A stretch of 64,000 bases of DNA, from the NCBI RefSeq assembly GCF_026340465.1, contig NZ_JAPEPC010000001.1, positions 2,173,501 to 2,237,500 on the forward strand, given 5' to 3'. This document shows, one piece after another, positions 25,222 through 36,290 of this stretch. Numbering within the stretch: position 1 is the stretch's first letter; every line of letters begins with the position of its first letter. This stretch comes from Streptomyces sp. NBC_01306 (GTDB lineage: Bacteria > Actinomycetota > Actinomycetes > Streptomycetales > Streptomycetaceae). The notes under the pieces were generated by a model. The model had not been told where the DNA came from, did no database searches, and saw nothing but the letters and a program-made list of their open reading frames with translations. The translations under genes were made by a program, and so were the position numbers.

Positions 25222-26886
25222 ATGCCAGAGTTTGCGTACTCCGATCTGCTTCCCGTGGGAGCGGACACCACGCCGTACCGGCTGGTGACCGCCGAGGGCG
25301 TCTCCACCTTCGAAGCCGACGGGCGTACGTTCCTCAAGGTCGAGCCCGAGGCGCTGCGCACGCTCGCCGCCGCGGCCATGCATGACATCTCGCACTATCT
25401 GCGCCCGGCCCACCTCACCCAGCTGCGCAAGATCATCGACGACCCCGAGGCCTCGTCCAACGACAAGTTCGTCGCGCTCGACCTGCTGAAGAACGCCAAC
25501 ATCGCGGCCGCGGGCGTCCTCCCGATGTGCCAGGACACCGGCACCGCGATCGTCATGGGCAAGCGCGGCCAGAACGTGCTGACCGCGGGCGGCGACGAGG
25601 AAGCCCTGTCCCACGGCATCTTCGACGCGTACACCAAGCTCAACCTGCGGTACTCGCAGATGGCCCCGCTCACCATGTGGGAGGAGAAGAACACCGGCTC
25701 GAACCTGCCCGCGCAGATCGAGCTGTACGCCACCGACGGCGGCGCGTACAAGTTCCTCTTCATGGCCAAGGGCGGCGGCTCCGCCAACAAGTCGTTCCTC
25801 TACCAGGAGACCAAGGCCGTCCTCAACGAGGCGTCCATGATGAAGTTCCTGGAGGAGAAGATCCGCTCGCTGGGGACGGCCGCCTGCCCGCCGTACCACC
25901 TGGCGATCACCGTGGGCGGCACGTCGGCCGAGTTCGCGCTGAAGACCGCCAAGTACGCCTCCGCGCACTACCTGGACGAGCTGCCCACCGAGGGCTCCCC
26001 GACCGGGCACGGCTTCCGTGACACGGAGCTGGAGCAGAAGGTCTTCGAGCTGACGCAGAAGATCGGCATCGGCGCGCAGTTCGGCGGGAAGTACTTCTGC
26101 CACGACGTCCGCGTCGTCCGGCTGCCCCGGCACGGCGCCTCGCTGCCCGTCGCCATCGCCGTATCGTGCTCGGCCGACCGGCAGGCCGTCGCGAAGATCA
26201 CCGCCGAGGGCGTCTTCCTGGAACAGTTGGAGACCGACCCGGCGCGCTTCCTGCCCGACACCACGGACGAGCACCTGGAGGACGGCGACGTCGTATCCGT
26301 CGACCTGAACCGGCCGATGGACGACGTCCTCGCCGAGCTGACCAAGTTCCCGGTCAAGACCCGGCTCTCGCTGACCGGGCCGCTGGTCGTGGCGCGCGAC
26401 ATCGCGCACGCCAAGATCAAGGAGCGGCTGGACGCGGGCGAGGAGATGCCGCAGTACCTGAAGGACCACCCGGTCTACTACGCGGGCCCCGCCAAGACCC
26501 CCGAGGGCTACGCGTCCGGCTCGTTCGGCCCGACGACGGCGGGCCGGATGGACTCGTACGTGGAGCAGTTCCAGGCCGCGGGCGGCTCCAAGGTGATGCT
26601 CGCCAAGGGCAACCGCTCGAAGCAGGTCACCGACGCGTGCGGCAGCCACGGCGGCTTCTACCTCGGCTCGATCGGCGGCCCGGCGGCCCGGCTCGCCCAG
26701 GACTGCATCAAGAAGGTCGAGGTCCTGGAGTACGAGGAGCTGGGCATGGAGGCCGTGTGGAAGATCGAGGTCGAGGACTTCCCGGCGTTCATCGTGGTGG
26801 ACGACAAGGGCAACGACTTCTTCCAGGCGCCCGCCGAGTCCCCGACCATCCTCAGCATCCCGGTCCGCGCCCCCGGCCAGGCGTAG
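25222..26886 (+). CDS. Class I (iron-sulfur) fumarate hydratase
   Basis: This 554-residue fumarase fuses the alpha and beta domains, as in E. coli FumA/FumB. The cluster cysteines are likely those in [10 protein letters not shown] (near residue 103), in KYFCHDV or the nearby segment AVSCSADRQ, and in the [14 protein letters not shown] region. It converts fumarate to malate in the TCA cycle with an oxygen-sensitive [4Fe-4S] cluster. ATG 25222 was chosen because GTGAGGA lies at proper spacing; ATG 25213 is too close. A second, iron-free fumarase follows. A candidate iron box precedes it. Confidence 0.94.
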   Translation: MPEFAYSDLLPVGADTTPYRLVTAEGVSTFEADGRTFLKVEPEALRTLAAAAMHDISHYLRPAHLTQLRKIIDDPEASSNDKFVALDLLKNANIAAAGVLPMCQDTGTAIVMGKRGQNVLTAGGDEEALSHGIFDAYTKLNLRYSQMAPLTMWEEKNTGSNLPAQIELYATDGGAYKFLFMAKGGGSANKSFLYQETKAVLNEASMMKFLEEKIRSLGTAACPPYHLAITVGGTSAEFALKTAKYASAHYLDELPTEGSPTGHGFRDTELEQKVFELTQKIGIGAQFGGKYFCHDVRVVRLPRHGASLPVAIAVSCSADRQAVAKITAEGVFLEQLETDPARFLPDTTDEHLEDGDVVSVDLNRPMDDVLAELTKFPVKTRLSLTGPLVVARDIAHAKIKERLDAGEEMPQYLKDHPVYYAGPAKTPEGYASGSFGPTTAGRMDSYVEQFQAAGGSKVMLAKGNRSKQVTDACGSHGGFYLGSIGGPAARLAQDCIKKVEVLEYEELGMEAVWKIEVEDFPAFIVVDDKGNDFFQAPAESPTILSIPVRAPGQA

Positions 26887-26904
26887 CAGCGGCAGCAGAC
26901 CACG

Positions 26905-26942
26905 GATCACCCCTCACGGCCGGACGGCGGTGAGGGGTGATC
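26905..26942. terminator. Hairpin terminator between the two fumarase genes
   Basis: GATCACCCCTCAC (26905-26917) pairs perfectly with GTGAGGGGTGATC (26930-26942) around 12 nt, followed by TTCTCTCC. It separates the class I fumarase from fumC, so each has its own transcription. Confidence 0.88.
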
Positions 26943-27004
26943 TTCTCTCCGGGGCCGGGAACACCTCTCCGTCAGACGTTGCTGTCCGATGTGGAGGTAC
27001 GACG

Positions 27005-28393
<1,389 letters not shown>

Positions 28394-28478
28394 ACAGCGG
28401 CTGTGATCAGGCGGTCACCCGGGCATCCGGGTGACCCGCATCGCTGCGCCGCACCGTCCGTACTCCTAAGATCTCCGC

Positions 28479-29144
28479 ATGACAGGTGCAGGAGGAACAC
28501 AACGCTGGAAGCCCGGGGACCACATTCTCTGGCGTTACCGCGGCAACGCGTCCGACCACCTGCACATCTGCCGCCCGGTGACCGTCGTGCAGGACACGGA
28601 CGACCTGCTCGCGGTCTGGCTGGCACCGGGTACCGAGTGCATGAAGCCCGCGCTCGCCGACGGGACCCCGGTGCACCGGGAGCCGCTCGCCACCCGGTAC
28701 ACCAAGCCGCGCACCGTCGTGCGGGACCACTGGTGGGGCATGGGTGTGCTGAAACTGGTGCGGCCCCGTGAGCCCTGGTCCGTGTGGCTGTGGTGGGACC
28801 GCGGCTGGCACTTCAAGAGCTGGTACGTGAATCTGGAGGAACCGCACCTCCGGTGGGCCGGCGGCGTCGATTCCGAGGACCACTTCCTGGACATCTCGGT
28901 GCTGCCCGACCGCAGTTGGCAGTGGCTGGACGAGGACGAGTTCGCCCAGGCCCAGCAGGTCGGCCTGATGGGCGCCGGTCAGGCGCGGCGCGTGCGGCGG
29001 GCGGGCCGGGCGGCGGTCGGGCTGATCGAGTCCTGGGGGTCGCCGTTCACCGACGGCTGGGAGGCCTGGCGGCCCGATCCGCGGTGGACCGTGCCCGTCC
29101 TTCCGGACGACTGGGACCGCACGCCCGCGCACGTGCCGTCGTGA
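28479..29144 (+). CDS. DUF402 domain protein
   Basis: The protein has 221 residues. It matches the DUF402 family: WKPGDHILWRYRG at the start, then PWSVWLWWDRGWHFKSWYVN (the aromatic-rich core) and DEDEFAQAQQVGL. DUF402 proteins include nucleoside di/triphosphate phosphatases and FomD-like cytidylyl phosphonate hydrolases, so phosphatase activity on a nucleotide is possible but untested. It lies 85 bp after fumC on the same strand. Confidence 0.8.
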   Translation: MTGAGGTQRWKPGDHILWRYRGNASDHLHICRPVTVVQDTDDLLAVWLAPGTECMKPALADGTPVHREPLATRYTKPRTVVRDHWWGMGVLKLVRPREPWSVWLWWDRGWHFKSWYVNLEEPHLRWAGGVDSEDHFLDISVLPDRSWQWLDEDEFAQAQQVGLMGAGQARRVRRAGRAAVGLIESWGSPFTDGWEAWRPDPRWTVPVLPDDWDRTPAHVPS

Positions 29145-29345
29145 GACCCTTGATGCGCCCCCGGGGATCAAACGTAGGATCGTCCTCCGCAAGGCTGCGC
29201 CCTACAGCGATCCCATGACAACAAACCCGTGCAGCAGTTGAACTGACCGAATGTCACTACAGGGGGGTGCAGCCATGACAGCGGGTATACGACCCCTCGA
29301 AGCGGTTGCATCGCACACCTGCCTCGGACGGACGGAATCCCTCGC

Positions 29346-31178
29346 GTGACGGAGCACACCACCTCCCACGAAGGCCGGCAGCCCACGGCTGCCCGGCCGC
29401 ACGAACCCACTCGCCCCCGGCAGCAGGACGCCGACGTGGCGGCCGCGGGGGCCATCCCCGCGCCCCCACCGGCGCCCGCGGTCTCACCCGGACGCAGCGA
29501 GGGCGACAGACTCCGGTTCGTGGGGGCTGCCACCCGGCGTATCGCCCGGGGCATAGACCTGGACGAGATCGTCCTCGGCCTGTGCAGAGCGACCGTGCCG
29601 ACGTTCGCCGACGCGATACTCGTCTTCCTCCGCGATCCGCTGCCGGTGGGCGACGAGCGGCCGGTGGTCCCGTTCGTGCTGCGGCTGCGGCGCACCGACC
29701 GGCTCCGTTTAGTGGACGAGGAAGCCTCCGACGAGCAGCCGGAGCCGCTCGCCGCCCAGCTGTGCGAGGTGGCCTCCGGGGGCGCACTGGCCGAAGTACT
29801 CCGGGGCGTGCGCCCGGTCTTCGGGGACTCCGCCGCGGCCCGCGCCGCGCTGCCCGAACTGCTGGGCCCCGACCGGACCGTACCGAACGGGCACCGCACG
29901 ATCCTCGCCCCGCTGCGCGGCAGACGCCGGGTGATCGGCGCCGCCGTCTTCGTCCGCCGCCCCGACCGGTCCACGTTCGAGCCCAACGACCTGCTGGTCG
30001 CGGCCCAGCTGGCCACCCACACCGCGCTGGGCATCGACAAAGCCGTGCTGTACGGGCGCGAGGCGTACATCGCCGACGAGCTCCAGCGCACCATGCTGCC
30101 GGACTCGCTGCCCCAGCCGACCGGCGTCAAGCTGGCGTCCCGCTATCTGCCGGCGGCCGAGACCGCCCGGGTCGGCGGCGACTGGTACGACGCGATTCCG
30201 CTGCCCGGCAGCCGGGTCGCGCTGGTGGTGGGCGATGTGATGGGGCACTCCATGACATCGGCCGCGATCATGGGCCAGCTCAGGACGACGGCCCAGACGC
30301 TGGCGCAGCTGGACCTGCCGCCCGCCGAGGTGCTGCACCATCTGGACGAGCAGGCCCAGCGGCTCGGCTCGGACCGGATGGCGACCTGCCTGTACGCCGT
30401 GTACGACCCGGTGGCGCACCGGATCACCATCGCCAACGCGGGCCATCCGCCGCCCGTGCTGCTCCATCTGGGCGGCCGTGCGGAGGTCCTGGTGGTCCCG
30501 CCGGGCGCCCCGATCGGGGTGGGTGGCGTGGACTTCGAGGCGGTCGAGCTGGACGCGCCCGCCGGTGCCACCCTGCTGCTCTACACGGACGGCCTGGTCG
30601 AGTCACGGCTGCGGGATGTCTGGACCGGGATCGAGCAGCTGCGGGAGCGGCTCGCGGCCACCGCCGAGCTCACGGGGCCCGACCACTCACCGCCGCTCGA
30701 AGCCCTCTGCGACGACGTGCTGGACATGCTGGGTCCCGGCGACCGGGACGACGACATCGCGCTGCTCGCGGCGCGCTTCGACGGGATCGCGCCGAGCGAC
30801 GTCGCGTACTGGTTCCTCGACCCGGAGGAGCAGGCCCCGGGCCGCGCCCGGCGGCTGGTGCGCAGGGCGCTGGAGCGCTGGGGCCTGGAGGAGATGTCGG
30901 ACGCGGTGGAGCTGCTGGTCAGTGAGGTCGTGACCAACGCCGTGCGGTACGCGGAGCGGCCGGTGACGCTGCGGCTGCTACGTACCGACGTACTGCGCTG
31001 CGAGGTCGGTGACGACTCCCCGCAGCTGCCGCGCCAGCGCCGGGCCCGGGACACCGACGAGGGCGGCCGGGGCCTGTTCCTGGTGAACCGGCTGGCCCGG
31101 CGGTGGGGTGCGACCCGGCTCTCCACCGGCAAGGTGGTCTGGTTCGAGATCCAGGTGCCGGCCGCGCCGCCCGAGTAG
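29346..31178 (+). CDS. GAF-SpoIIE phosphatase-HATPase regulator (sigma-factor control)
   Basis: This 610-residue protein combines a low-complexity start (1-55), a GAF domain (about 60-230), a SpoIIE/RsbU-type PP2C phosphatase (about 240-445, with VGGDWYDAIP, VVGDVMGHSM and LLLYTDGLVE) and a C-terminal RsbW-like ATPase (about 485-605, with EVVTNAVRYA and GGRGLFLV). It could therefore both dephosphorylate an anti-anti-sigma factor and act on a sigma-factor partner. Codon 122 (29709-29711) is TTA, so synthesis may depend on bldA and be developmentally timed. The GTG start has a weak ribosome site. Confidence 0.9.
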   Translation: MTEHTTSHEGRQPTAARPHEPTRPRQQDADVAAAGAIPAPPPAPAVSPGRSEGDRLRFVGAATRRIARGIDLDEIVLGLCRATVPTFADAILVFLRDPLPVGDERPVVPFVLRLRRTDRLRLVDEEASDEQPEPLAAQLCEVASGGALAEVLRGVRPVFGDSAAARAALPELLGPDRTVPNGHRTILAPLRGRRRVIGAAVFVRRPDRSTFEPNDLLVAAQLATHTALGIDKAVLYGREAYIADELQRTMLPDSLPQPTGVKLASRYLPAAETARVGGDWYDAIPLPGSRVALVVGDVMGHSMTSAAIMGQLRTTAQTLAQLDLPPAEVLHHLDEQAQRLGSDRMATCLYAVYDPVAHRITIANAGHPPPVLLHLGGRAEVLVVPPGAPIGVGGVDFEAVELDAPAGATLLLYTDGLVESRLRDVWTGIEQLRERLAATAELTGPDHSPPLEALCDDVLDMLGPGDRDDDIALLAARFDGIAPSDVAYWFLDPEEQAPGRARRLVRRALERWGLEEMSDAVELLVSEVVTNAVRYAERPVTLRLLRTDVLRCEVGDDSPQLPRQRRARDTDEGGRGLFLVNRLARRWGATRLSTGKVVWFEIQVPAAPPE

Positions 31179-31198
31179 GCCCGCCGAGCAGGCCCGGC

Positions 31199-31249
31199 CA
31201 CTGAACCCGGTGGGCCCCCGGAAGCTCCGGGGCCCCACCGGGTTCAGTG
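31199..31249. terminator. Long hairpin terminator after the SpoIIE-type gene
   Basis: The left arm begins CACTGAACCCGGTGGG (31199-31214) and pairs with CCCACCGGGTTCAGTG (31234-31249). The inner bases pair too, apart from one mismatch, giving a stem of about 23 bp with a 5-nt loop. Confidence 0.88.
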
Positions 31250-31364
31250 CTGTCCGGGCCCGTACCCCCAACGGAACCAAATGTTGCCGACCGGGTGTCG
31301 GGGCGGTTCACTGGGGCACGCGGACGAAGCGACCTCAACCCCCTCGAACGATGGGAAGACGCTC

Positions 31365-32831
31365 GTGAGCGAGGCATCCCAGAAGGCCACCTACACCACC
31401 ACCAACGCGGGAATCCCGGTGGAGAGCGACGAACACTCGCTCACTGTCGGCGCCGACGGCCCGATCCTGTTGCAGGACGCCTATCTGATCGAGAAGATGG
31501 CGCAGTTCAACCGGGAGCGGGTCCCCGAGCGGGTGGTGCACGCCAAGGGCTCCGGTGCGTACGGGACCTTCGAAGTGACCAACGACGTCAGCCAGTTCAC
31601 CAAGGCCGACGTCTTCCAGCCGGGCAAGCGCACCGAGATGCTGGCCCGCTTCTCGACGGTCGCCGGCGAGATGGGCTCCCCCGACACCTGGCGCGACCCG
31701 CGTGGTTTCGCGCTCAAGTTCTATACGGAGCACGGCAATTACGACCTGGTCGGCAACAACACGCCGGTCTTCTTCGTCCGTGACACGATCAAGTTCCAGG
31801 ACTTCATCCGCAGCCAGAAGCGCCGTCCGGACAGCGGGCTGCGCGACAACGACATGCAGTGGGACTTCTGGACGCTCTCGCCCGAGTCCGCGCACCAGGT
31901 GACGTGGCTGATGGGTGACCGGGGCATCCCCAAGACCTGGCGCCATATGAACGGCTACGGCTCGCACACCTACATGTGGGTGAACGGCGCGGGCGAGAAG
32001 TTCTGGGTGAAGTACCACTTCAAGACCGACCAGGGCATCGACTTCCTGACACAGGCCGACGCCGACGCGATGGCCGGGTGCGACACGGACTACCACCGCC
32101 GGGACCTCTTCGAGTCGATCAAGTCGGGGAACGCCCCTACGTGGACGCTCAAGGTCCAGGTCATGCCGTTCGAGGACGCCCCGGACTACCGCTTCAACCC
32201 GTTCGATCTCACCAAGGTGTGGCCGCACAGCGACTACCCGCTGATCGACGTCGGCCGGATGACGCTCGACAAGAACCCGGACGACCACTTCGTCCATATC
32301 GAGCAGGCGTCCTTCGAGCCGTCGAACATGGTGCCCGGCATCGGACCGTCGCCGGACAAGATGCTGCTGGGCCGGCTGTTCTCGTATCCGGACACGCACC
32401 GCTACCGGATCGGGCCGAACTACATGCAGCTGCCGCCCAACAGGCCGCGCTCGCCCGTGAACTCGTACGCGAAGGACGGGCCCATGCGGTACGAGCCGTC
32501 CGCGGCGTCCAGGCCGTACGCCCCCAACTCGTACGGCGGCCCGGCGGCCGACACCGCCCGCTACGGCGAGCCCGCCGGCTGGCAGACGGCTGCGGGCGAG
32601 ATGGTCCGTGAGGCCTACACGCTGCACAGGGACGACGACGACTGGGGCCAGCCGGGCACGATGGTGCGCCAGGTCCTCAACGACGAGCAGCGCGCACGGC
32701 TCGTCGACAATGTCGTCGGCCATCTGGCGCAGGGCGTCTCGGCTCCGGTCCTCGACCGGACGCTGCAGTACTGGCGCAACATCGACCAGGCGACCGGTGA
32801 CCGGATCGCGGCGAAGGCCAAGCCGGCGTAG
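31365..32831 (+). CDS. katA: Monofunctional haem catalase
   Basis: The protein has 488 residues, a small-subunit clade 3-type catalase. The distal His lies in [15 protein letters not shown], the distal Asn in [10 protein letters not shown], and the proximal Tyr in [17 protein letters not shown]. It destroys hydrogen peroxide in the cytoplasm. GTG 31365 has GGGAAG 6 nt upstream and gives the usual short start. It is a single-gene unit flanked by hairpin terminators. No CatR/Fur-type gene is adjacent. Confidence 0.95.
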   Translation: MSEASQKATYTTTNAGIPVESDEHSLTVGADGPILLQDAYLIEKMAQFNRERVPERVVHAKGSGAYGTFEVTNDVSQFTKADVFQPGKRTEMLARFSTVAGEMGSPDTWRDPRGFALKFYTEHGNYDLVGNNTPVFFVRDTIKFQDFIRSQKRRPDSGLRDNDMQWDFWTLSPESAHQVTWLMGDRGIPKTWRHMNGYGSHTYMWVNGAGEKFWVKYHFKTDQGIDFLTQADADAMAGCDTDYHRRDLFESIKSGNAPTWTLKVQVMPFEDAPDYRFNPFDLTKVWPHSDYPLIDVGRMTLDKNPDDHFVHIEQASFEPSNMVPGIGPSPDKMLLGRLFSYPDTHRYRIGPNYMQLPPNRPRSPVNSYAKDGPMRYEPSAASRPYAPNSYGGPAADTARYGEPAGWQTAAGEMVREAYTLHRDDDDWGQPGTMVRQVLNDEQRARLVDNVVGHLAQGVSAPVLDRTLQYWRNIDQATGDRIAAKAKPA

Positions 32832-32843
32832 CCGGCAGCAGAG

Positions 32844-32884
32844 ACGACGGAGCAGGACCGGCGAGGCCGGTCCTGCTCCGTCGT
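32844..32884. terminator. Hairpin terminator between catalase and PBP genes
   Basis: ACGACGGAGCAGGACCGG (32844-32861) pairs with CCGGTCCTGCTCCGTCGT (32867-32884) around a 5-nt loop. The genes converge here. A partial second copy, GTCCTGCTCCGTCG, follows at about 32890. Confidence 0.9.
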
Positions 32885-32906
32885 TGTCAGTCCTGCTCCG
32901 TCGCCG

Positions 32907-35318
32907 TCAGTTCTGCCAGTCCAGCGGCCCACCGTTGGTGGTGCCGTTGTTCGTGCCGGCGTTGGTACCGGCATTGGTGCCGGCGTTGGTACCGGCGTTC
33001 GTATTGCCCCCGGCAGCGTTGCCGCCTCCACCGCCCGTCGACGGCCCGGCGTTCGAACTGCCCCCGGCGGCGTTGCCGCCTCCACCGTCCGACGACGTAC
33101 CGGCGTTCGAACTGCCCCCGGTGGACGAGTTGCCCCCTCCCCCGTCCGTCGTGCTGTGGCCCGGATCGGGGCTGCCCGGCGGAGACGCCGGCGGTGACGA
33201 CGGCGGCGGGGCCGCGGGGCTGGACGGCGGCGGGGTCGACGGGGGCGGCGGTGTGTTCGAGGGCGGCGGAGCGGTCGGTGCGACCGCCGCGCCCTGGTCG
33301 GTGTCCAGGCTGAACTTGCTCGGCTTCATATCGAGACCGAAGGTGTACGCGGCCCAGATCTCGGCCGGGAAGCCACCACCGTTGACCCGGGTGCCACTGC
33401 CGGCCGCGCCGCTGATGGTGACCTGGGCGCCTGCCTGGACCTTCTTGCCGTCCTCCACGTGCGCCTTGGCAGCCTCACCGAACATGCCGACCGAGGTCAC
33501 CAGGTTCGGGGTGTAGCCGGTGAACCAGGCGGACTTGTTGTTGTCCGATGTACCGGTCTTGCCCGCGACCGGCTGTGCCTTGTTCTTGACGACGGTGCCG
33601 GTGCCCTGGTCGACCACACCGGTCAGGACCGAGGTGACCGCGTCCGCCGTCTGCGGGCTGATCACCTGGTCGCCGATCGCCTTCTGCGGCTTGAACGGCT
33701 CCAGTCCGGGGTGCGTGGCCGACTTCACGATGGTCGGGGTGACCTTCTTGCCGTGGTTGTCGAAGGTCGCGTAGATCCCGGCCATCTCCATCGGACTCGC
33801 GCCGTAGGAACCGAGGGTCATCGCGGGCACCGCCGGGGCGTTCTTCAGGGAGCTCATGCCCAGGTCGACACCGAGCTGCTTGACCTTGTCGAGGCCCACG
33901 TCCACGCCCATCTGGGCGAACACCGAGTTGACCGAGTTGTTCATGGCGGTCTGGACGTTGATCTGGCCGTAGCTCTGGTTGTCCTCGTTGGGTGGTGCGA
34001 AGCCGACCTTGTTGCCGTTGCTGTCGACCACCGGACGGCGGCTGTCACCGTCGTACACGGTGCTCGCCTTGATCGGCTGGCCCTCCTGCGTCTTCGCGCC
34101 GGACTCCAGGGCGGCCGCCAGGATCAGCGGCTTGAAGGTGGAGGCGGGCTGGTAGTCGACGCGCTTGGCGTTGCTGTACTCGTGCTTGAGGTAGTCCTCG
34201 CCGCCGTAGAGCGCCTCGATGGCGCCGGTGTGCGGGTTGACCGAGACCGCGCCCGCCTGGGTGTCCGCGTCGACCGTACTGGTCTTGGGGTGCAGTTTGC
34301 TGGTCAGCTGCTGCCGCAGCGTCTTCTCCAGCTGGGCCTGCTTCTTCGGGTCGATGTTGAGCGTGACCGTCCAGCCGCCGGCGTCGATCTGCGCCTCGGA
34401 GATGCCCTGCGCCTCAAGCTCCTGGTTGGCGGCCTTGACCAGATACCCGGTCTGGCCCTTCAGGCCGCTTTCGGGCTTGGGCTTCTGCGGGATCGGGAAC
34501 TTCTGCTCGGCTCGCTTGGTCGGGTCGATCCACTTCTTCTCGACCATGTTGTCCAGGGTGTAACCCCAGCGCGCCTTGACCAGCTTCTTGCCCTCGGCGG
34601 TCGCGGACGACCAGTCGTACTGGCTCGGCGCCTGGAGCAGCGAGGCGAGATACGCGCCCTGGCTCACATTCAGGTTCTTGGCGTCGATCCCGTAGTACGC
34701 CTGGGACGCGGCCTGGATACCGAAGGCCCCCCGGCCGTAGTAGCTGGTGTTGATGTACCCGGCGAGGATCTGCTGCTTGGAGAACTTCTGGTCGATCTTG
34801 AGGGAGACCACCAGCTCCTTGAGCTTCCGGGTGACCGTCTGGTCGGAGCTGAGGTAGTAGTTCTTCACGTACTGCTGGGTGATCGTCGAGCCACCCTGCT
34901 TCCGGCCCTGGACCGTGTTGTAGAGCCCTCGGGCAGTGCCCTTGAAGTCGACTCCGTGGTCCTGGTAGAAGGTCTTGTTCTCGGCGGCGACGAAGGTGTG
35001 CTGGACGTCCAGGGGGACCTCGGAGAGGTCGACCTTCTCCCGGTTGACCTTGCCCGTGCGGGCGATCACCTTGCCGTTGCTGAGCTTGTAGACGTTGCTC
35101 TGGAGCTCCGCGTCGGCGTTCGCCTTCGGCACCGGCACGTACATGTAGAACACGACGAACGCGCCCATCAGCAGCAGGCAGAAGACGAAGAACCCGCCCA
35201 GGACCTTCTTCCAGGTGAAGAGCCTGCGTATCCCGCTCTTCCCGCTCTGCTTGCTGTTCGTTGATTTGCCCCGGCGCGCCCCGCGCTGCCGGGCTCGTCG
35301 ATCGTCCGCACGGCCCAT
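32907..35318 (-). CDS. Bifunctional class A penicillin-binding protein
   Basis: The protein has 803 residues. A basic cytoplasmic start is followed by one membrane anchor (about 40-60). The glycosyltransferase domain has the catalytic Glu113 in AAENKTFYQDHG and then QGGSTITQQYVKN. The transpeptidase domain has PASTFKP (SxxK near 390), a SVN motif and AGKTGTSDNNKSAW (near 583). The last 130 residues are a Pro/Ser-rich linker and Gly/Asn/Thr-rich repeats ending in a run of NAGT units, a low-complexity tail probably threading the wall. It builds peptidoglycan at the membrane. The gene stands alone. Confidence 0.93.
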   Translation of the reverse strand: MGRADDRRARQRGARRGKSTNSKQSGKSGIRRLFTWKKVLGGFFVFCLLLMGAFVVFYMYVPVPKANADAELQSNVYKLSNGKVIARTGKVNREKVDLSEVPLDVQHTFVAAENKTFYQDHGVDFKGTARGLYNTVQGRKQGGSTITQQYVKNYYLSSDQTVTRKLKELVVSLKIDQKFSKQQILAGYINTSYYGRGAFGIQAASQAYYGIDAKNLNVSQGAYLASLLQAPSQYDWSSATAEGKKLVKARWGYTLDNMVEKKWIDPTKRAEQKFPIPQKPKPESGLKGQTGYLVKAANQELEAQGISEAQIDAGGWTVTLNIDPKKQAQLEKTLRQQLTSKLHPKTSTVDADTQAGAVSVNPHTGAIEALYGGEDYLKHEYSNAKRVDYQPASTFKPLILAAALESGAKTQEGQPIKASTVYDGDSRRPVVDSNGNKVGFAPPNEDNQSYGQINVQTAMNNSVNSVFAQMGVDVGLDKVKQLGVDLGMSSLKNAPAVPAMTLGSYGASPMEMAGIYATFDNHGKKVTPTIVKSATHPGLEPFKPQKAIGDQVISPQTADAVTSVLTGVVDQGTGTVVKNKAQPVAGKTGTSDNNKSAWFTGYTPNLVTSVGMFGEAAKAHVEDGKKVQAGAQVTISGAAGSGTRVNGGGFPAEIWAAYTFGLDMKPSKFSLDTDQGAAVAPTAPPPSNTPPPPSTPPPSSPAAPPPSSPPASPPGSPDPGHSTTDGGGGNSSTGGSSNAGTSSDGGGGNAAGGSSNAGPSTGGGGGNAAGGNTNAGTNAGTNAGTNAGTNNGTTNGGPLDWQN
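32953..33000. repeat. Four 12-bp repeats encoding the NAGT tail of the PBP
   Basis: Four 12-bp units of the form GTRCCGGCRTTG (last unit ending TTC) lie at 32953-33000 and encode (Asn-Ala-Gly-Thr)4 on the minus strand. Alternating GTA/GTG makes it a pair of 24-bp units, so slippage between strains is likely. Confidence 0.85.
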
Positions 35319-35544
35319 CGCTCTGTGACTCCGCCTTCTCTCACCCAGTCCAGCTGTCGAAAGCTAACACCGCTTCCTGAGCACCTTTGGACAGGGACCA
35401 CTCCCAAGGGGCCCTTTCCACACGTGACAATCAGCACCTGTGTCATAGGGAACCGACGAGCAGGAAGCCCACAAGGTTGCCACTCCCGGACGATCTCCCT
35501 CTCAAGTCGCCCTGATTGCCCGTGAATGTCATGATTCTGCGGCA

Positions 35545-35596
35545 CTATGCACCCCGGGTATACACAGTGGGTATACGTAGTGCGTATAGTCCCGGT
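35545..35596 (+). promoter_or_regulatory. 13-bp iterated operator overlapping a probable leaderless promoter
   Basis: GTATACACAGTGG (35558-35570), GTATACGTAGTGC (35571-35583) and GTATAGTCCCGGT (35584-35596) are direct repeats with an exact 13-bp step, with a weaker unit CTATGCACCCCGG before them (35545-35557). The -10-like TATAGT (35585-35590) ends 7 nt before the ATG of the ABC gene, which predicts a leaderless or near-leaderless mRNA. The PadR protein encoded at 38696 is the obvious candidate ligand. Confidence 0.6.
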
Positions 35597-35597
35597 C

Positions 35598-36290
35598 ATG
35601 CCATCCCAGTCTCCGTTGCTCAGCGCAATAGACCTTCACAAGGTCTACGGACCGACCCCCGCCCTGGCCGGCGCGGACTTCGCCATCGCATCCGGCGAGA
35701 TCGTCGCGGTGATGGGCCCGTCCGGGTCCGGCAAGTCGACACTGCTGCACTGCCTGGCCGGAATAGTGAGCCCCGACACCGGCACCATCCGGTACGCGGA
35801 CCACGACCTCACCGCGATGAACGACATGGGCCGCAGCGCTCTGCGCCGTACGGACTTCGGCTTCGTCTTCCAGTTCGGCCAGCTCGTACCCGAACTGTCC
35901 TGTGTGCAGAACGTCGCACTGCCGCTGCGACTCAACGGCGTCCGGCGCAAGGAGGCCGAGCGCAGGGCGCTGGAGTGGATGGAGCGCCTGGAGGTCGCCG
36001 AGCTGGGGCACAAGCGCCCCGGCGAGGTCTCCGGCGGGCAGGGCCAGCGCGTCGCCATCGCCCGCTCGCTGGTGACCGGTCCGCGGGTGCTCTTCGCCGA
36101 CGAGCCGACCGGCGCGCTCGACTCCCTCAACGGCGAGCGCGTCATGGAACTCTTCACCCAGGCCGCCCGCTCCACCGACGCCGCCGTCGTCCTCGTCACC
36201 CATGAAGCGCGCGTCGCCGCCTACTCGGACCGTGAGGTCGTCGTACGCGACGGCAAGTCCCGCGACCGCTTCGCGCAGAGCGCCGCATGA
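35598..36290 (+). CDS. ABC transporter ATP-binding protein, cassette 1 (MacB/LolD type)
   Basis: The protein has 230 residues. It has Walker A GPSGSGKST, the Q-loop FGFVFQFGQLVPELS, signature EVSGGQGQRVAIARSL (SGGQ), Walker B VLFADEPTGALDS and H-loop LVTHEARVA. This is the class that powers FtsX-type exporters of peptides, lipids or drugs. The ATG at 35598 follows a -10-like box by 7 nt. The stop overlaps the permease start (ATGA). It is paralogous to the gene at 39217, with an identical 85-nt block. Confidence 0.93.
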   Translation: MPSQSPLLSAIDLHKVYGPTPALAGADFAIASGEIVAVMGPSGSGKSTLLHCLAGIVSPDTGTIRYADHDLTAMNDMGRSALRRTDFGFVFQFGQLVPELSCVQNVALPLRLNGVRRKEAERRALEWMERLEVAELGHKRPGEVSGGQGQRVAIARSLVTGPRVLFADEPTGALDSLNGERVMELFTQAARSTDAAVVLVTHEARVAAYSDREVVVRDGKSRDRFAQSAA

